Assembly: GCA_012728835.1 (NCBI GenBank)
Contig: JAAYEJ010000052.1
Location: 1 to 51,786 of the forward strand
DNA length: 51,786 bases
Reading direction: 5' to 3'
Origin: Candidatus Brocadiaceae bacterium
GTDB taxonomy: Bacteria > Planctomycetota > Brocadiia > SM23-32
The notes below the pieces were generated by a model, which saw only the letters and a program-made list of their open reading frames with translations, was not told the DNA's origin and made no database searches. The translations under genes were made by a program, and so were the position numbers. This document shows, piece by piece, positions 24,839-38,466 of this stretch; position 1 is the stretch's first letter, and every line of letters begins with the position of its first letter.

Positions 24839-26413
24839 TCACTCGGTCAGGAGGGGGCGGTCCTGCTCGTCGGCGATGCGCGCGATGAAGCCCCACGTGC
24901 CCTTCAGGTTCACGCACTTGACGACCAGCTTGTTCCAGCCCTTGCGCAGGCAGATGCCGTCGATCTGGTCGTCGTCCTGGATGATGGACCGGCTGCGTTC
25001 CGCCCAGGTGTGGATGAGCTGCCCGTTCAGCCAGACCTTCAGGTAGTCGTCCCCGCCCATGTAGAGGGTGTAGCCGGCCAGGTCCAGGTCGCTGTAGACG
25101 TGCGCAATCGCGTAGCCGACGGCGTAATCGGCGCGGCCGTAGACGGAGACCAGGTCGATGGTCTGGGGGAAGCGGCAGCCGGCCGGCGGCATGAACGGGC
25201 GCCACGTCAGCCCGAAGGCATCGGTGCCCGGCTCGCCCGCCACGAGGTCCGCCTCGCCACCCTCCACGAACCCGGCGTCGTCGATCACCGCCTGATGCTC
25301 CTCTCCCGCGTACTGCTCCCGCTCGAACGGCATGGGAGCCAGCAGCATCCACGTGCGCAGGTAGACGTCCGGGGGAAGCAGGTACGGAGGCTCCTGCAGG
25401 GGCTTGCCCAGGCGGTTCGGCGCCAGGATCTGGTCCTCGACGGCGGGCCCGGGCGTCATCTGCACCCGCGAGACGTGGACGCCGCGCTTGCCGGCGCCGC
25501 GGACGGCCGGCTCCAGGCCGCTCGCCTCCGGCCGCGAGTAGACGGAGCCGACCTCGTCGATCAACTGCAGGAAGCGGCGCCGGTTCTGTTCGCTCACGGG
25601 CGACCAGGCCGTCATCACCATGCCCCGGCATCCGGTCTGCAGGGCCAGGCGCTTCCACTGGTCCACGTCCTCGGCGCGCCGGCCCGGCGCAATCCAGGTC
25701 TCCAGGCCCTTCGCACGCAGATCGCGGACGCGCTGCGCGGCGCGCGGCTTCAGCGGCGTGTAGTCCCACACCACGTGCGTGATGTCGCCGGGGCACTCGT
25801 CCTCGGCGGCCAGGGTCTTCTCGACGCAGGCGAACATGCCGGCCGACAGATGCACGGTGTCGTTCCACATCACGGTCTGCAGGCCGCGCTCGGCCAGGCC
25901 CGCGTGCAGGGCGTTGACCGCCGCCACGTACTGCTCCGGCGTGCGGAGGAAGTCCTCGTCCATGCCGATGAAGAAGCGTTTCTCAGGCTGCAGGGCCTCG
26001 CGGACCTCGTCGATGAGTTCGAAGGCCCTGGCCCGGTAGGTCGCGTCGTCCGGCGGCTCATGGTGCGGGCGGAACCAGTAGTTGTGGTCGTGCCGCGGCG
26101 CCGCACTCTTGGAGAAGTTGAGCTTCGGCACCACCTCCATGCCGGCATCGCGCGCGGCGCCGGCCAGCGTCTGCACCGCGCTCATCGGCACCGAGTAATG
26201 GCGCTTCAGCTCGGGGAAGCCGCCGTAGGCGACCCCGTCCGCAAGGTCGATGATCAGCATGTTGAAGCCCGCTTCGCCGAGCGCCTTCACCACTTCGAGC
26301 CCGACCTTCAGGTCGAAGGGCCGCTCCTGCTCCTTCCGGTCGAACCACGCGGGGTCGTAGTGCGTGATGTGAATCAGATAGGCGCGAACGTCGATGCTCC
26401 TGCGATCAGCCAT
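24839..26413 (-). CDS. GH20-like TIM-barrel protein with C-terminal beta-sandwich
   Basis: A 524-residue protein without a signal peptide. Residues 1-300 resemble glycoside hydrolase family 20: LGEAGFNMLIIDLADGVAYG, AARDAGMEVVPKLNFSKSA, and RFFIGMDEDFLRT, which holds the Asp-Glu pair typical of these hexosaminidases. VVWDYTPLKPR and WIAPGRRAEDVDQWKRLA complete the barrel-like pattern. Residues 400-524 form a ligand-binding beta-sandwich (YTLYMGGDDYLKVWLNGQLI, GWNKLVVKCVN). It may act on amino sugars inside the cell, but catalysis is not proven. The frame is open to 27715; the ATG at 26413 has AGGAGAGG upstream and is the sensible start. Confidence 0.75.
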   Translation of the reverse strand: MADRRSIDVRAYLIHITHYDPAWFDRKEQERPFDLKVGLEVVKALGEAGFNMLIIDLADGVAYGGFPELKRHYSVPMSAVQTLAGAARDAGMEVVPKLNFSKSAAPRHDHNYWFRPHHEPPDDATYRARAFELIDEVREALQPEKRFFIGMDEDFLRTPEQYVAAVNALHAGLAERGLQTVMWNDTVHLSAGMFACVEKTLAAEDECPGDITHVVWDYTPLKPRAAQRVRDLRAKGLETWIAPGRRAEDVDQWKRLALQTGCRGMVMTAWSPVSEQNRRRFLQLIDEVGSVYSRPEASGLEPAVRGAGKRGVHVSRVQMTPGPAVEDQILAPNRLGKPLQEPPYLLPPDVYLRTWMLLAPMPFEREQYAGEEHQAVIDDAGFVEGGEADLVAGEPGTDAFGLTWRPFMPPAGCRFPQTIDLVSVYGRADYAVGYAIAHVYSDLDLAGYTLYMGGDDYLKVWLNGQLIHTWAERSRSIIQDDDQIDGICLRKGWNKLVVKCVNLKGTWGFIARIADEQDRPLLTE

Positions 26414-26609
26414 CGTCCTCTCCTCTTGAGCCGCGTGGCGGCCGCCCGGCCGGCCGCCCAACTCCGGGCGCGCAACAGGCCGCCGCGGCCCCCAACATAC
26501 CATGGACGCGGCGCCTTCGCCACGTCGCAATGACATCGCCGCCGCAAATACCGCGTCCCGTGGCGCCGGGCGGGCACGGACGAGCCATGCCTGGAGGCGG
26601 GCGCGCGTG

Positions 26610-26638
26610 TTGACGGGCGCGGGGGCCGGCGGTAGACT
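26610..26638 (+). promoter_or_regulatory. Promoter of the trpF-esterase unit, probably leaderless
   Basis: TTGACG (26610-26615) and TAGACT (26633-26638) are separated by 17 bases. Transcription should begin near 26645; the first ATG is at 26648. No Shine-Dalgarno site precedes it, as expected for a leaderless mRNA. Confidence 0.62.
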
Positions 26639-26647
26639 GGCCCCATC

Positions 26648-27271
26648 ATGATGGTGAAAGTGAAGATCTGCGGCATCACCAGCGCCACCGATGCGCTCAT
26701 GGCCGCTGCGGCCGGAGCGGACGCGATCGGCTTCAACTTCTTCCCCGGCGGTCCCCGCTACATCGCCCCGCGCGACGTGGTGCCCATCCGCATGTCGCTG
26801 CCCCCGTTCCTGACGACCGTCGGCGTGTTCGTGGATGCGGAGGTCGACGCCGTGCGCCGGACCATGGAGGAGTGCGGGCTGGACTACGCCCAGCTCCACG
26901 GGCACGAGACCCCCGGCAAGGTCGGGCGTCTGCAGGACCTGCGCCTCATCAAAGCCATCCACCTGCGGAGCGAGGACGACCTGAGAATGCTGGAGAAGTA
27001 CCCGGTCGCCGCCTACCTGCTGGACGCGTTCGTCCAGGGCGTGCCCGGGGGGACGGGCCGCGTCGTCGACTGGGACCTGGCCCGCACGGCCGCCAGCCGC
27101 GCCAAGGTGGTCCTGGCCGGCGGCCTGACGCCGGCCAACGTGGCGCTGGCGGTGGAGGCGGCCCGGCCGTTCGCCGTCGACGTGGCCAGCGGCGTCGAGG
27201 AGGCGCCCGGCGTGAAGTCCCGCCGGCTGGTGTCCGAGTTCATCCTCGCTGCCAAGAGCGTGGTGCTGTGA
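26648..27271 (+). CDS. trpF: Phosphoribosylanthranilate isomerase
   Basis: A 207-residue TIM barrel catalysing the Amadori rearrangement of PRA to CdRP in tryptophan synthesis. VKICGIT with the catalytic Cys8, DAIGFNFFPGGPRYI, VGVFVDAE, YAQLHGHE, YLLDAF, VLAGGLTPANV and the phosphate-binding FAVDVASGVEEAPGVK are the standard family blocks. It is not next to other trp genes. Its TGA stop overlaps the GTG start of the following exported esterase. Two ATG codons in a row start the frame and either could serve. Confidence 0.95.
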   Translation: MMVKVKICGITSATDALMAAAAGADAIGFNFFPGGPRYIAPRDVVPIRMSLPPFLTTVGVFVDAEVDAVRRTMEECGLDYAQLHGHETPGKVGRLQDLRLIKAIHLRSEDDLRMLEKYPVAAYLLDAFVQGVPGGTGRVVDWDLARTAASRAKVVLAGGLTPANVALAVEAARPFAVDVASGVEEAPGVKSRRLVSEFILAAKSVVL

Positions 27272-29202
27272 GCCCCGTCCCTGCCGACCGGATCGCCCGC
27301 GTTCGACAGACGCTCCGTCTGGCCGCCTGCGTCCTGCTGTCGGCCGCAGCGCTGGGCGCCGCGCCGGACGACGGCCTGTTGGCAGCGGCCGAACGCCTTC
27401 AGTCCCTGGCACCCGGGATCGCCGCCCAGACCGACCGGCTCGTGCGCGAGTGCCCCGACCTCTACGCCCTGGCCATGCTGAAGATCGAGAAGGCCCGGAT
27501 CGCCATGTCCCGCCCCGGGCCATCCGCCGCCGCCCATCGCGAAGCGCACGGCTACCTGGCCGAGGCGCTGGCGCTCTGGGAGCCGCTGCTGGCCGGGGAA
27601 CGCCCCGAGCTGCCCCCGCACGGCCTGGTCGAACGCGCCTACTTCGCCGAGAACGACCTCTCGGCTCAGCCCTACGTCGTGTTCGCCCCCGAGGGCTACG
27701 ACGGCAGCGAGCCATACGGGCTGTTCGTCTTCCTTCACGGCTACTCGCCCGGCCTGGACAAGGCCAACTGGGTGGACCTGATGTACTCCCCGGCCAAGGA
27801 GACGCTGGCGCGCGAGACGCGCTGCCTGGTGATGCTGCCCTTCGCGCGCGGCAACACGGACTTCCAGGGGGCCGGCGAGGACGACGTGCTGCGGGCCATC
27901 GGCGAGGTCAAGCGCAACTACAACGTCGACGAAGACCGCGTGTTCCTCAGCGGCATCTCCATGGGCGGCATGGGAGTCTGGACGATCGGCGCGCACAATC
28001 CGCACCTGTTCGCCGCGCTGATCCCCATCGCGAGCCGCGGGGACTTCTACATGTGGAAGGGCATCGAGCGCGGCAGCCTGCCCGCCTGGAAGGCCAGGCT
28101 GGCCGACGGCGAGTTCGGCGCGGAACTGCTGCCCAACTTCACGCACCTGCCCTGCGTGATCGTGCACGGCACCGACGACTGGGTGATGCCCATGCGGCAG
28201 TCCGAGCGCATGCACGCGCTGCTGGAGGCCGCCGGCGTGCAGTCCACGCTGGTGAAGGTCGAAGGGGCCACGCACTACACCTGGGCCGACCTGCTGTTGG
28301 CCCCCGAGGTGATCGAATGCCTCAAGGGCGCCCGCCGCCGCGCCGACCCGCGCAGGGTCGCCTTTCGCACCTTCACCCTCAAGCATGCACGCGCCTACTG
28401 GGCCGAGGTGACGGCCATCGAGGACTGGAGCCGCCCCGCCGAAGTGGAGTGCGAGCTGGACGCCGCCGGCCAGGCGCTGAACGTCCGCACCGGCAACGTG
28501 GCCGGCCTGCGCCTGCAGCCGCCGGCGCCTCAGCGCGCCGCCCACGGACGCATGGACGTGACCTGGAACGGGCAGAAGGTCCAGCCGCGCCTCGCACAGG
28601 ACGGCCGCATCGAACTCGGCGCCCCGACCGGTGGGGAGCAGAAGCGCCCGGGACTGTGCGGCCCGATCCGCGAGGCCTACGCCGCGCCGTTCCGGATCGT
28701 CCTGCCCGCCGACCCGGAGGCGCCCGCGCACGCGGCGGCGCTGCAGACGGCCCGGGACTGGCTGTACTTCGCGCAGGACCCGCCGCCGCTTGTCCCTGCC
28801 GGCGCGGTCACCGACGAGATGATGGGTGAGTGCAACCTGGTCCTGTTCGGTCCGCCGGAGGAGAACGAACTGGTGGCCCGCATCGCCCCCCACCTGCCGA
28901 TCGGGCTGGGCGAGGGGCGCTACCTGATCGACGGCCGCTCCTACGACGCAGCGCACTACGGGCTGTGCGTCGTCCACCCGAACCCCCTGGCCCCGGAGCG
29001 CCTGGTGGTCATCCACGTCGGCCCGGCGTGGGGCAGCGGGCTGGCACCCAACCACAAGTACGACATGCTGCCGGACTTCGTGGTCTTCACGCCCGAGACG
29101 GACCGCGACGGCACGGACTCCAACCGCGCCGTCTGCGCCGGCTTCTTCGACCAGCACTGGCGGGTCAGCGCGTCCTCCACCTGGCACGCCCCGGAGCCGT
29201 AG
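27268..29202 (+). CDS. Exported alpha/beta-hydrolase (esterase/depolymerase-like)
   Basis: A 644-residue protein with an N-terminal export segment (LRLAACVLLSAAALGAA). Residues 130-360 form an alpha/beta-hydrolase like PHB depolymerases and feruloyl esterases: LFVFLHGYSPGLDKANW (oxyanion loop), VFLSGISMGGMGVW with the nucleophile Ser231, CVIVHGTDDWVMP with Asp303/304 and GATHYTW with His336. Residues 370-644 are a second, beta-rich region with no clear family. The start is GTG at 27268, which overlaps the trpF stop as GTGA; the frame is open upstream only as antisense-type shadow. The natural ester substrate is unknown. Confidence 0.83.
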   Translation: MSPVPADRIARVRQTLRLAACVLLSAAALGAAPDDGLLAAAERLQSLAPGIAAQTDRLVRECPDLYALAMLKIEKARIAMSRPGPSAAAHREAHGYLAEALALWEPLLAGERPELPPHGLVERAYFAENDLSAQPYVVFAPEGYDGSEPYGLFVFLHGYSPGLDKANWVDLMYSPAKETLARETRCLVMLPFARGNTDFQGAGEDDVLRAIGEVKRNYNVDEDRVFLSGISMGGMGVWTIGAHNPHLFAALIPIASRGDFYMWKGIERGSLPAWKARLADGEFGAELLPNFTHLPCVIVHGTDDWVMPMRQSERMHALLEAAGVQSTLVKVEGATHYTWADLLLAPEVIECLKGARRRADPRRVAFRTFTLKHARAYWAEVTAIEDWSRPAEVECELDAAGQALNVRTGNVAGLRLQPPAPQRAAHGRMDVTWNGQKVQPRLAQDGRIELGAPTGGEQKRPGLCGPIREAYAAPFRIVLPADPEAPAHAAALQTARDWLYFAQDPPPLVPAGAVTDEMMGECNLVLFGPPEENELVARIAPHLPIGLGEGRYLIDGRSYDAAHYGLCVVHPNPLAPERLVVIHVGPAWGSGLAPNHKYDMLPDFVVFTPETDRDGTDSNRAVCAGFFDQHWRVSASSTWHAPEP

Positions 29203-29211
29203 CCCCCCGGC

Positions 29212-30774
29212 TCAGTGCGCCACGCCCTGGAAACGCGACTCGCGGATGACGGTCACCACGATCTCGCCCGGGTACTGCAGCTCGTCCTCGATCTCGTGGG
29301 CGATGTCCTGCGAGAGGCGCGCGGCCGACTGGTCGGTGACCTTCTTGGCGTCGACCAGGATCCGCACCTCGCGCCCCGCCTGGATGGCGAACGCGCGCTG
29401 CACGCCGCCGTGCTGGGTCGCCAGGTTCTCCAGCCGCTCCAGCCGCTTGATGTAGCGTTCCAGGGTCTCGCGCCGCGCCCCCGGCCGGCTGGCACTGATG
29501 GCGTCGGCGGCCATCACCAGGCCCGCGTAGAGCGACTGCGGCGCCTCCTCCTCGTGGTGGGCGGCGATGGCGTTGACGACGACGTTCGACTCCTTGCGGC
29601 GCTTGGCCTCCTCGGCGCCCAGGGCGGCGTGCGAGCCTTCGTGGTGCTGGTCCATGGCCTTGCCGATGTCGTGCAGCAGGCCGCACCGGCGGGCAAGGGT
29701 CACGTCCAGGCTCAGTTCGGCCGCCATCAGCCCGGCCAGCTCGCAAACCTGCCGGGAATGGTCCAGCACGTTCTGGCCGAAGCTGGTGCGGAACCGCAGC
29801 CGGCCCAGCAGACGCTTGAGGGGCTCGGCGATGTTCGCCACGTCCAGTTCGTAGCAGACCTCCTCGCCGGTCTCGTTGATGATCCGCTCCACGTCCGCCT
29901 GGGCCTGGGTCACCACCTCCTCGATGCGCCCCGGATGGATGCGACCGTCGGCCACCAGCCGCTGCATGGCCAGACGCGCGGCCTCGCGCCGGACGCTGTC
30001 GAAGCTGCTCAGGACGACCACGCCCGGGGTATCGTCCACGATCACGTCCACGCCGACCGCCTTCTCGAAGGAGCGGATGTTCCGCCCCTCGCGGCCGATG
30101 ATGCGCCCCTTGATGTCGTCGCTGGGCAGTTCGACGGTGCAGACGGTGGCCTCGCCGGTCGTCTCCGCCGCGCAACGCTCGATCGCCTCGACGACGACGC
30201 GCTGCGCCTCGGCCTTGGCCTTGCGCTGGGCTCGCCCGATCAGGTCGTTGACCATGTCGGTGGCTTCGCTCTCCACCTCCTTCTGGAGGCTCTCGAGCAG
30301 GATGCGCTTGGCCTCCTCGGCCGACAGGCGGCTGATCCGGTGCAACTCCTCCCGCATCTGCTCTTCCTGGCGGCGGAGCTTCTCCTCCAGCTCGGTCAGC
30401 TCGCGGCGCTTCTCGGCCACGTTCTTCTCGCCCGTCTCCAGGAACTTCTCCTTCTTGCCCAGGAGCAGTTCCTTCTCGTCAAGCCCGTCCTCGCGCTTGT
30501 CCAGGCGCCGTTCGGTCTGGCGCAGCTCGTTGCGGGTCTGTCGGACCTCGCCCTCGAACTCCTCGCGGCGCTGCACGATCTCCTGGCGCGCCTCCAGCTC
30601 CATCTCGTGCCGGATCCGCTCGGCGTCCGCGTGGGCGTCCTCCAGGATCCGCGCACGCACCTGCAAGGCGCCCTTCTCGGCCAGCTTGCTCACGAAGTGA
30701 CAGATCAGGTAGCCGGCGACGGCTGCCCCCGCAAGACCCGCAATCATGGCCTGAATTTGGATTTCCGCAAACAC
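29212..30774 (-). CDS. rny: Ribonuclease Y
   Basis: A 520-residue membrane-anchored endoribonuclease that starts mRNA decay. One N-terminal transmembrane helix (MIAGLAGAAVAGYLICHFV), a long charged coiled coil to about residue 190, a KH RNA-binding domain with IIGREGRNIRSFEKAVG near residue 226, and an HD domain with CGLLHDIGKAMDQ near residue 368 are in the canonical order. The GTG at 30774 is chosen because GGAGG lies upstream and the length then matches the family; the frame extends to 30867. It is convergent with the esterase gene, 9 bases apart. Confidence 0.95.
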   Translation of the reverse strand: MFAEIQIQAMIAGLAGAAVAGYLICHFVSKLAEKGALQVRARILEDAHADAERIRHEMELEARQEIVQRREEFEGEVRQTRNELRQTERRLDKREDGLDEKELLLGKKEKFLETGEKNVAEKRRELTELEEKLRRQEEQMREELHRISRLSAEEAKRILLESLQKEVESEATDMVNDLIGRAQRKAKAEAQRVVVEAIERCAAETTGEATVCTVELPSDDIKGRIIGREGRNIRSFEKAVGVDVIVDDTPGVVVLSSFDSVRREAARLAMQRLVADGRIHPGRIEEVVTQAQADVERIINETGEEVCYELDVANIAEPLKRLLGRLRFRTSFGQNVLDHSRQVCELAGLMAAELSLDVTLARRCGLLHDIGKAMDQHHEGSHAALGAEEAKRRKESNVVVNAIAAHHEEEAPQSLYAGLVMAADAISASRPGARRETLERYIKRLERLENLATQHGGVQRAFAIQAGREVRILVDAKKVTDQSAARLSQDIAHEIEDELQYPGEIVVTVIRESRFQGVAH

Positions 30775-31559
30775 TGCTCCCTCCGGCTCCCGTTCGGGAG
30801 GCCCCAGATCCGATCCGACCGGAGGGACGCCGCCGGCAGACACGCGGAGGAAAACATGCTGCGACAACGGTACCGGACGGCACCCTCACCGCAGCGCGGA
30901 AAGAACCGGAAGAGACCGACCCAACAGGCAGGCGCACGCACCCACACCGGGCGCACACGCTGCCCGTCGCAACGCTGCAATCCTCTCGCCTGAACCCAAC
31001 TGCCCCACAACCGCAGGGTGGGGAAGCACCGCACACGCCAACCGCCTGTGCTCGACACGGCCTGACGCCACGTCGTGCAAGCCAGCCACGGTGCCCTCCC
31101 GCGATGACCCGGCGCGAACAGTCCACATCATCCAGGGAACGCAAGCCGCCTGACCTACGGCGGCGAAATTGCAGCAAGAGTCGGTAAGGCCCTCCGGTCC
31201 CACGACCCGTCGCCTTCCTGCCGACGGACGGCCTGACGGCTCCGCCCGCCTGCCGACTCCACGCCCATCCGAAGCAGACCAGACCTGCTCTATGCTATCG
31301 CTGCAGCCGGCGTCCCGCCTCTCCAGACGGCGGGGCCCCGAAACCGCGCCGCCGACTGAGCCAAAGCTCGCGAGACGCCCGAGCAGCGGACCATTCTGTT
31401 CCGTTCCGTCCCTGGCTCAGCCGGTCCCGGCGTACAGCGGGAACCCGCCTGAACAGCGATTATCGTGCATGGCCGGCGGCATGTCAAGACGGCAGGAGCG
31501 CTCCTTGCGCGGCAACGCCTCAGAAGGGCGGCAGAGGCCCGCCGGAGCCCCTGGCGGGG
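30775..31559. other. Intergenic region between rny and the rRNA operon
   Basis: About 785 bases without a supportable gene. Open frames here have no ribosome sites or family motifs. It must contain the rny promoter on the minus strand, but no convincing -35/-10 pair was found. The 5S-distal end leads into the operon terminator. Confidence 0.5.
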
Positions 31560-31589
31560 AAAAAGAAAAAGCCGCCCGTCGGGGCGGCG
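31560..31589 (-). terminator. Intrinsic terminator of the rRNA operon
   Basis: On the minus strand GCCGCCC-CGAC-GGGCGGC (31589-31572) is a perfect 7-bp stem with a 4-base loop, followed by TTTTTCTTTTTT (31571-31560). A further GC hairpin at about 31610-31640 lies between it and the 5S gene. Confidence 0.88.
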
Positions 31590-31656
31590 CGGGCGGCGCG
31601 GGCGGCGTGGGGGCCGGCGATCGACGCCGCCGGCCCCCGGGCCGGTACATGAAAAT

Positions 31657-31773
<117 letters not shown>

Positions 31774-31840
31774 ATGCGAAGTCGTGAACAGGATTGGTCA
31801 GTGGCTCGTCACACGAACGTCGAGAAAGGCACTGCCGAAT

Positions 31841-34797
<2,957 letters not shown>

Positions 34798-34966
34798 CTC
34801 GACAGTGCCGTTCTCGGCGTTCGTGGTGACATCCACCACTGACGCCAATCCTATTCACTTTTCAAAGAGCGCAGCAGCCCGACGATCCGACGGGCCGCTC
34901 CATTCGTGTCTCTCGAAGGCGACTGCGCCGCGCACCGGAGCCCCTCGGCCCCGCACTCGACATTGC

Positions 34967-35042
34967 TGGTGGAGATGACCGGGATCGAACCGGCAACCTC
35001 CGGCTTGCAAAGCCGGCGCTCTCCCAGTTGAGCTACATCCCC
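34967..35042 (-). tRNA. tRNA-Ala (UGC) in the 16S-23S spacer
   Basis: A complete cloverleaf on the minus strand, GGGGATGTAGCTCAACTGGG at the 5' end, anticodon TGC in a CTTTGCAAG loop, T-arm GGTTCGATCC, and an encoded CCA at 34969-34967. Confidence 0.97.
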
Positions 35043-35087
35043 GCGCGCGCACCGCACGTCCTCCAATGCGGTGCCTCTGGGTCGCCC

Positions 35088-35164
35088 TGGTGGGCCTAAG
35101 TGGACTTGAACCACTGACCTCGCCCTTATCAGGGGCGCGCTCTGGCCAACTGAGCTATAGGCCC
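35088..35164 (-). tRNA. tRNA-Ile (GAU) in the 16S-23S spacer
   Basis: A complete cloverleaf on the minus strand beginning GGGCCTATAGCTCAGTTGG, anticodon GAT in a CTGATAAG loop, T-arm GGTTCAAGTCC, and an encoded CCA at 35090-35088. Confidence 0.97.
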
Positions 35165-35337
35165 GCATGTATAGAGAGGGAGACGGAGTCGGCGGGCGAA
35201 GCCGCCGGAAAGCCTGGTGAGTTCGACGCCGCAAGCCCAAAGGCGTTCGGGCCGAGACGATGTCTTCTGTAAGGCCTTTCCCCGTTGCCCGGACGCAGGA
35301 ACGCGTCCTTTGATGGGGCAGCGGGCGGACAGTGATG

Positions 35338-36950
<1,613 letters not shown>

Positions 36951-37089
36951 GAGAGGTTTCTACTCCTTACCTCGTGCGTGCTCGCAAGCGATCACGCATA
37001 GGGTTCGTCCCGACTCTCCCGTCCGTTCGGTCTTACAACATCGAGCCGCAGGCTTCAGGCGGCTTCGCTTGCCGCCTCCGTCTCCGGTC

Positions 37090-37101
37090 TGTCAAAGAGC
37101 A
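37090..37101 (-). promoter_or_regulatory. boxA antitermination signal of the rRNA leader
   Basis: Minus-strand TGCTCTTTGACA (37101-37090) differs by one base from the E. coli rrn boxA TGCTCTTTAACA. It begins about 16 bases downstream of the predicted P2 start and about 140 bases before mature 16S. NusB/NusE binding would allow antitermination through the operon. Confidence 0.78.
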
Positions 37102-37123
37102 TACGTCTCGAATCTACTTCTGT

Positions 37124-37152
37124 ATTCTACCGCCTCGCCCGCCGTCCGTCAA
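37124..37152 (-). promoter_or_regulatory. rRNA operon promoter P2
   Basis: On the minus strand TTGACG (37152-37147) and TAGAAT (37129-37124) are spaced by 17 bases. The predicted start is near 37117, just before boxA. It lies about 174 bases downstream of P1. Confidence 0.68.
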
Positions 37153-37297
37153 GCGCGCTCGACGTCTTTCAACACGGAGTCCGCCGCGTCGAAGGAGTCG
37201 AGGGACGCCCCGCGCACGAGACGCCCGCGCCCGAAACGCCTCGGGCAAGGACCTGAAGGCACCGACGTGACATCCGTTCGGCGTCTTCATGCTGCTC

Positions 37298-37326
37298 AGT
37301 ATATGCGCGCCGCCCGGCCGTGTCAA
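37298..37326 (-). promoter_or_regulatory. rRNA operon promoter P1
   Basis: On the minus strand a perfect TTGACA (37326-37321) and TATACT (37303-37298) are spaced by 17 bases, the strongest promoter in the window. Upstream at 37337-37354 is an AT-rich inverted repeat, AGAAAAC-GGGA-GTTTTCT, at about -46 to -63, where an UP element or activator site would lie. Confidence 0.82.
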
Positions 37327-37354
37327 GCGCCCGCAAAGAAAACTCCCGTTTTCT

Positions 37355-37941
37355 CCCGAACACCCCCCCGGCGCGCCGAGTCCGGCCCCGCACAGCACCC
37401 GGATCCGGGCGCCGCCGGGCCGTCTCGCCGTCCGGGCCGGCCGTTCCGACTGCTTGTCAATGAACGGCATTGTATCCGGTCCCCCCCCCTTGCGCCAGTG
37501 AATCGGAGGAATCCCGCGGCACGCCGCGCCAACGACGCCCCGCCCCGCCCCTTCGCTGGGCAGGCACGGCCGTTTCGCCCGCCCTGGCGGGCACGCGCCC
37601 GGCCGTGCAGGTTCCCGCCGGACGGCGCGGCCCTGCGTGCACGCGTCGCCCCCTTTGATGGCGCCGGGCCGAATATCAGGGATTCCCTCATCGTATCTAC
37701 CGTGATTCCCGTCTTGTGGCGCCACGGGCGTCCCGTTACCTTATGCACGCTGCCCGGATGAAGGCCGGGCCGACCGTGAGAACGGCTGGGCGACTGAACA
37801 AACCAGCCCGGTGCCCCACTAACTGGGCAAGCTCGCAGGATGCGCCGGAGATGCGCGGGCGGAGGCATCTTCTCACGGGGGCGCGTGGCGCGGAACGTCA
37901 TTTGCGTTGCTGCGTCGTGCCACCACGGAGGGAAGTGGACA
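37355..37941. other. Intergenic region between rRNA promoters and the dksA-like gene
   Basis: About 590 bases with no supportable gene. It contains a TTGTGG-N17-TACCTT promoter candidate for the dksA-like gene at 37714-37742. The open frames that cross it lack ribosome sites and family features. Confidence 0.5.
37714..37742 (+). promoter_or_regulatory. Possible promoter of the dksA-like gene
   Basis: TTGTGG (37714-37719) and TACCTT (37737-37742) are separated by 17 bases. The predicted start is near 37749, which would give an unusually long leader of about 190 bases before the ATG at 37942. Confidence 0.4.
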
Positions 37942-38448
37942 ATGAAGAGAACGAAGAGGGACAACGTGAGCAAGAAAGCGATTGAGCGGAGCCTCCAGGA
38001 CCTCGAGAAGCGTCTGAAGGACGAACTCCACCAACACCTGGGCAAGCTCCGGAACGTCTCCGGCGGCCAACCGTCGGAGCTTCTGGACATCGTGGCCGAG
38101 GGGGAGCTGGACTTCATGTCGGCCCGCTCGGCCGAGGCCGGCTCGACCACCATCGCGGAGGTCCGGCTGGCCTTGGAGAAGCTCCGTCAGGGCACATACG
38201 GCGTCTGCGACGACTGCGGACGGCAGATCGCGCCCCGGCGCCTCAAGGCCAGGCCGTTCGCCACGCTCTGCCTGTCCTGCAAGGAACAGCAGGAGCGCAT
38301 GGGATACAGCTCTCACGCGACCGCGGTGCCCGTGCGCACGGGCGCCGTCGCCGTAAGCCTCACGGGCGAGGACCTGCACGAGAGCGAGGAAGGCGGCTCG
38401 GACCTGCTGCGCGACATCGAGGACCTCGAGGTCAACGAGATGTTCTGA
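37942..38448 (+). CDS. DksA/TraR C4-type zinc-finger protein
   Basis: A 168-residue protein with a helical N-terminal half and the DksA/TraR zinc finger VCDDCGRQIAPRRL...CLSCKEQQE (four cysteines, about residues 90-115). Residues 30-85 (LLDIVAEGELDFMSARSAEAGSTTIAEVRLALEKL) form the coiled-coil part that enters the RNA polymerase secondary channel in this family. The C-terminal 45 residues are acidic. DksA-type proteins tune rRNA transcription, which fits its place beside the rRNA promoters, though that link is inference. The ATG at 37942 has GGAGGG at some distance; the GTG at 37966 is an alternative. A strong terminator follows. Confidence 0.88.
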   Translation: MKRTKRDNVSKKAIERSLQDLEKRLKDELHQHLGKLRNVSGGQPSELLDIVAEGELDFMSARSAEAGSTTIAEVRLALEKLRQGTYGVCDDCGRQIAPRRLKARPFATLCLSCKEQQERMGYSSHATAVPVRTGAVAVSLTGEDLHESEEGGSDLLRDIEDLEVNEMF

Positions 38449-38466
38449 CCGCAGCAACGCTCACCC

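Noticed and set aside
26480-26510. Possible promoter for the GH20-like gene on the minus strand (TATGTT with a weak -35)
   Set aside because: The -10 element is acceptable, but the hexamer 17 bases upstream is TGGCGA, too far from consensus to support a call.
27013-29187. 724-codon minus-strand frame opposite the esterase
   Set aside because: No motifs; the opposite strand has an intact catalytic triad.
29215-30993. 592-codon plus-strand frame opposite rny
   Set aside because: No motifs; RNase Y domains are unambiguous on the minus strand.
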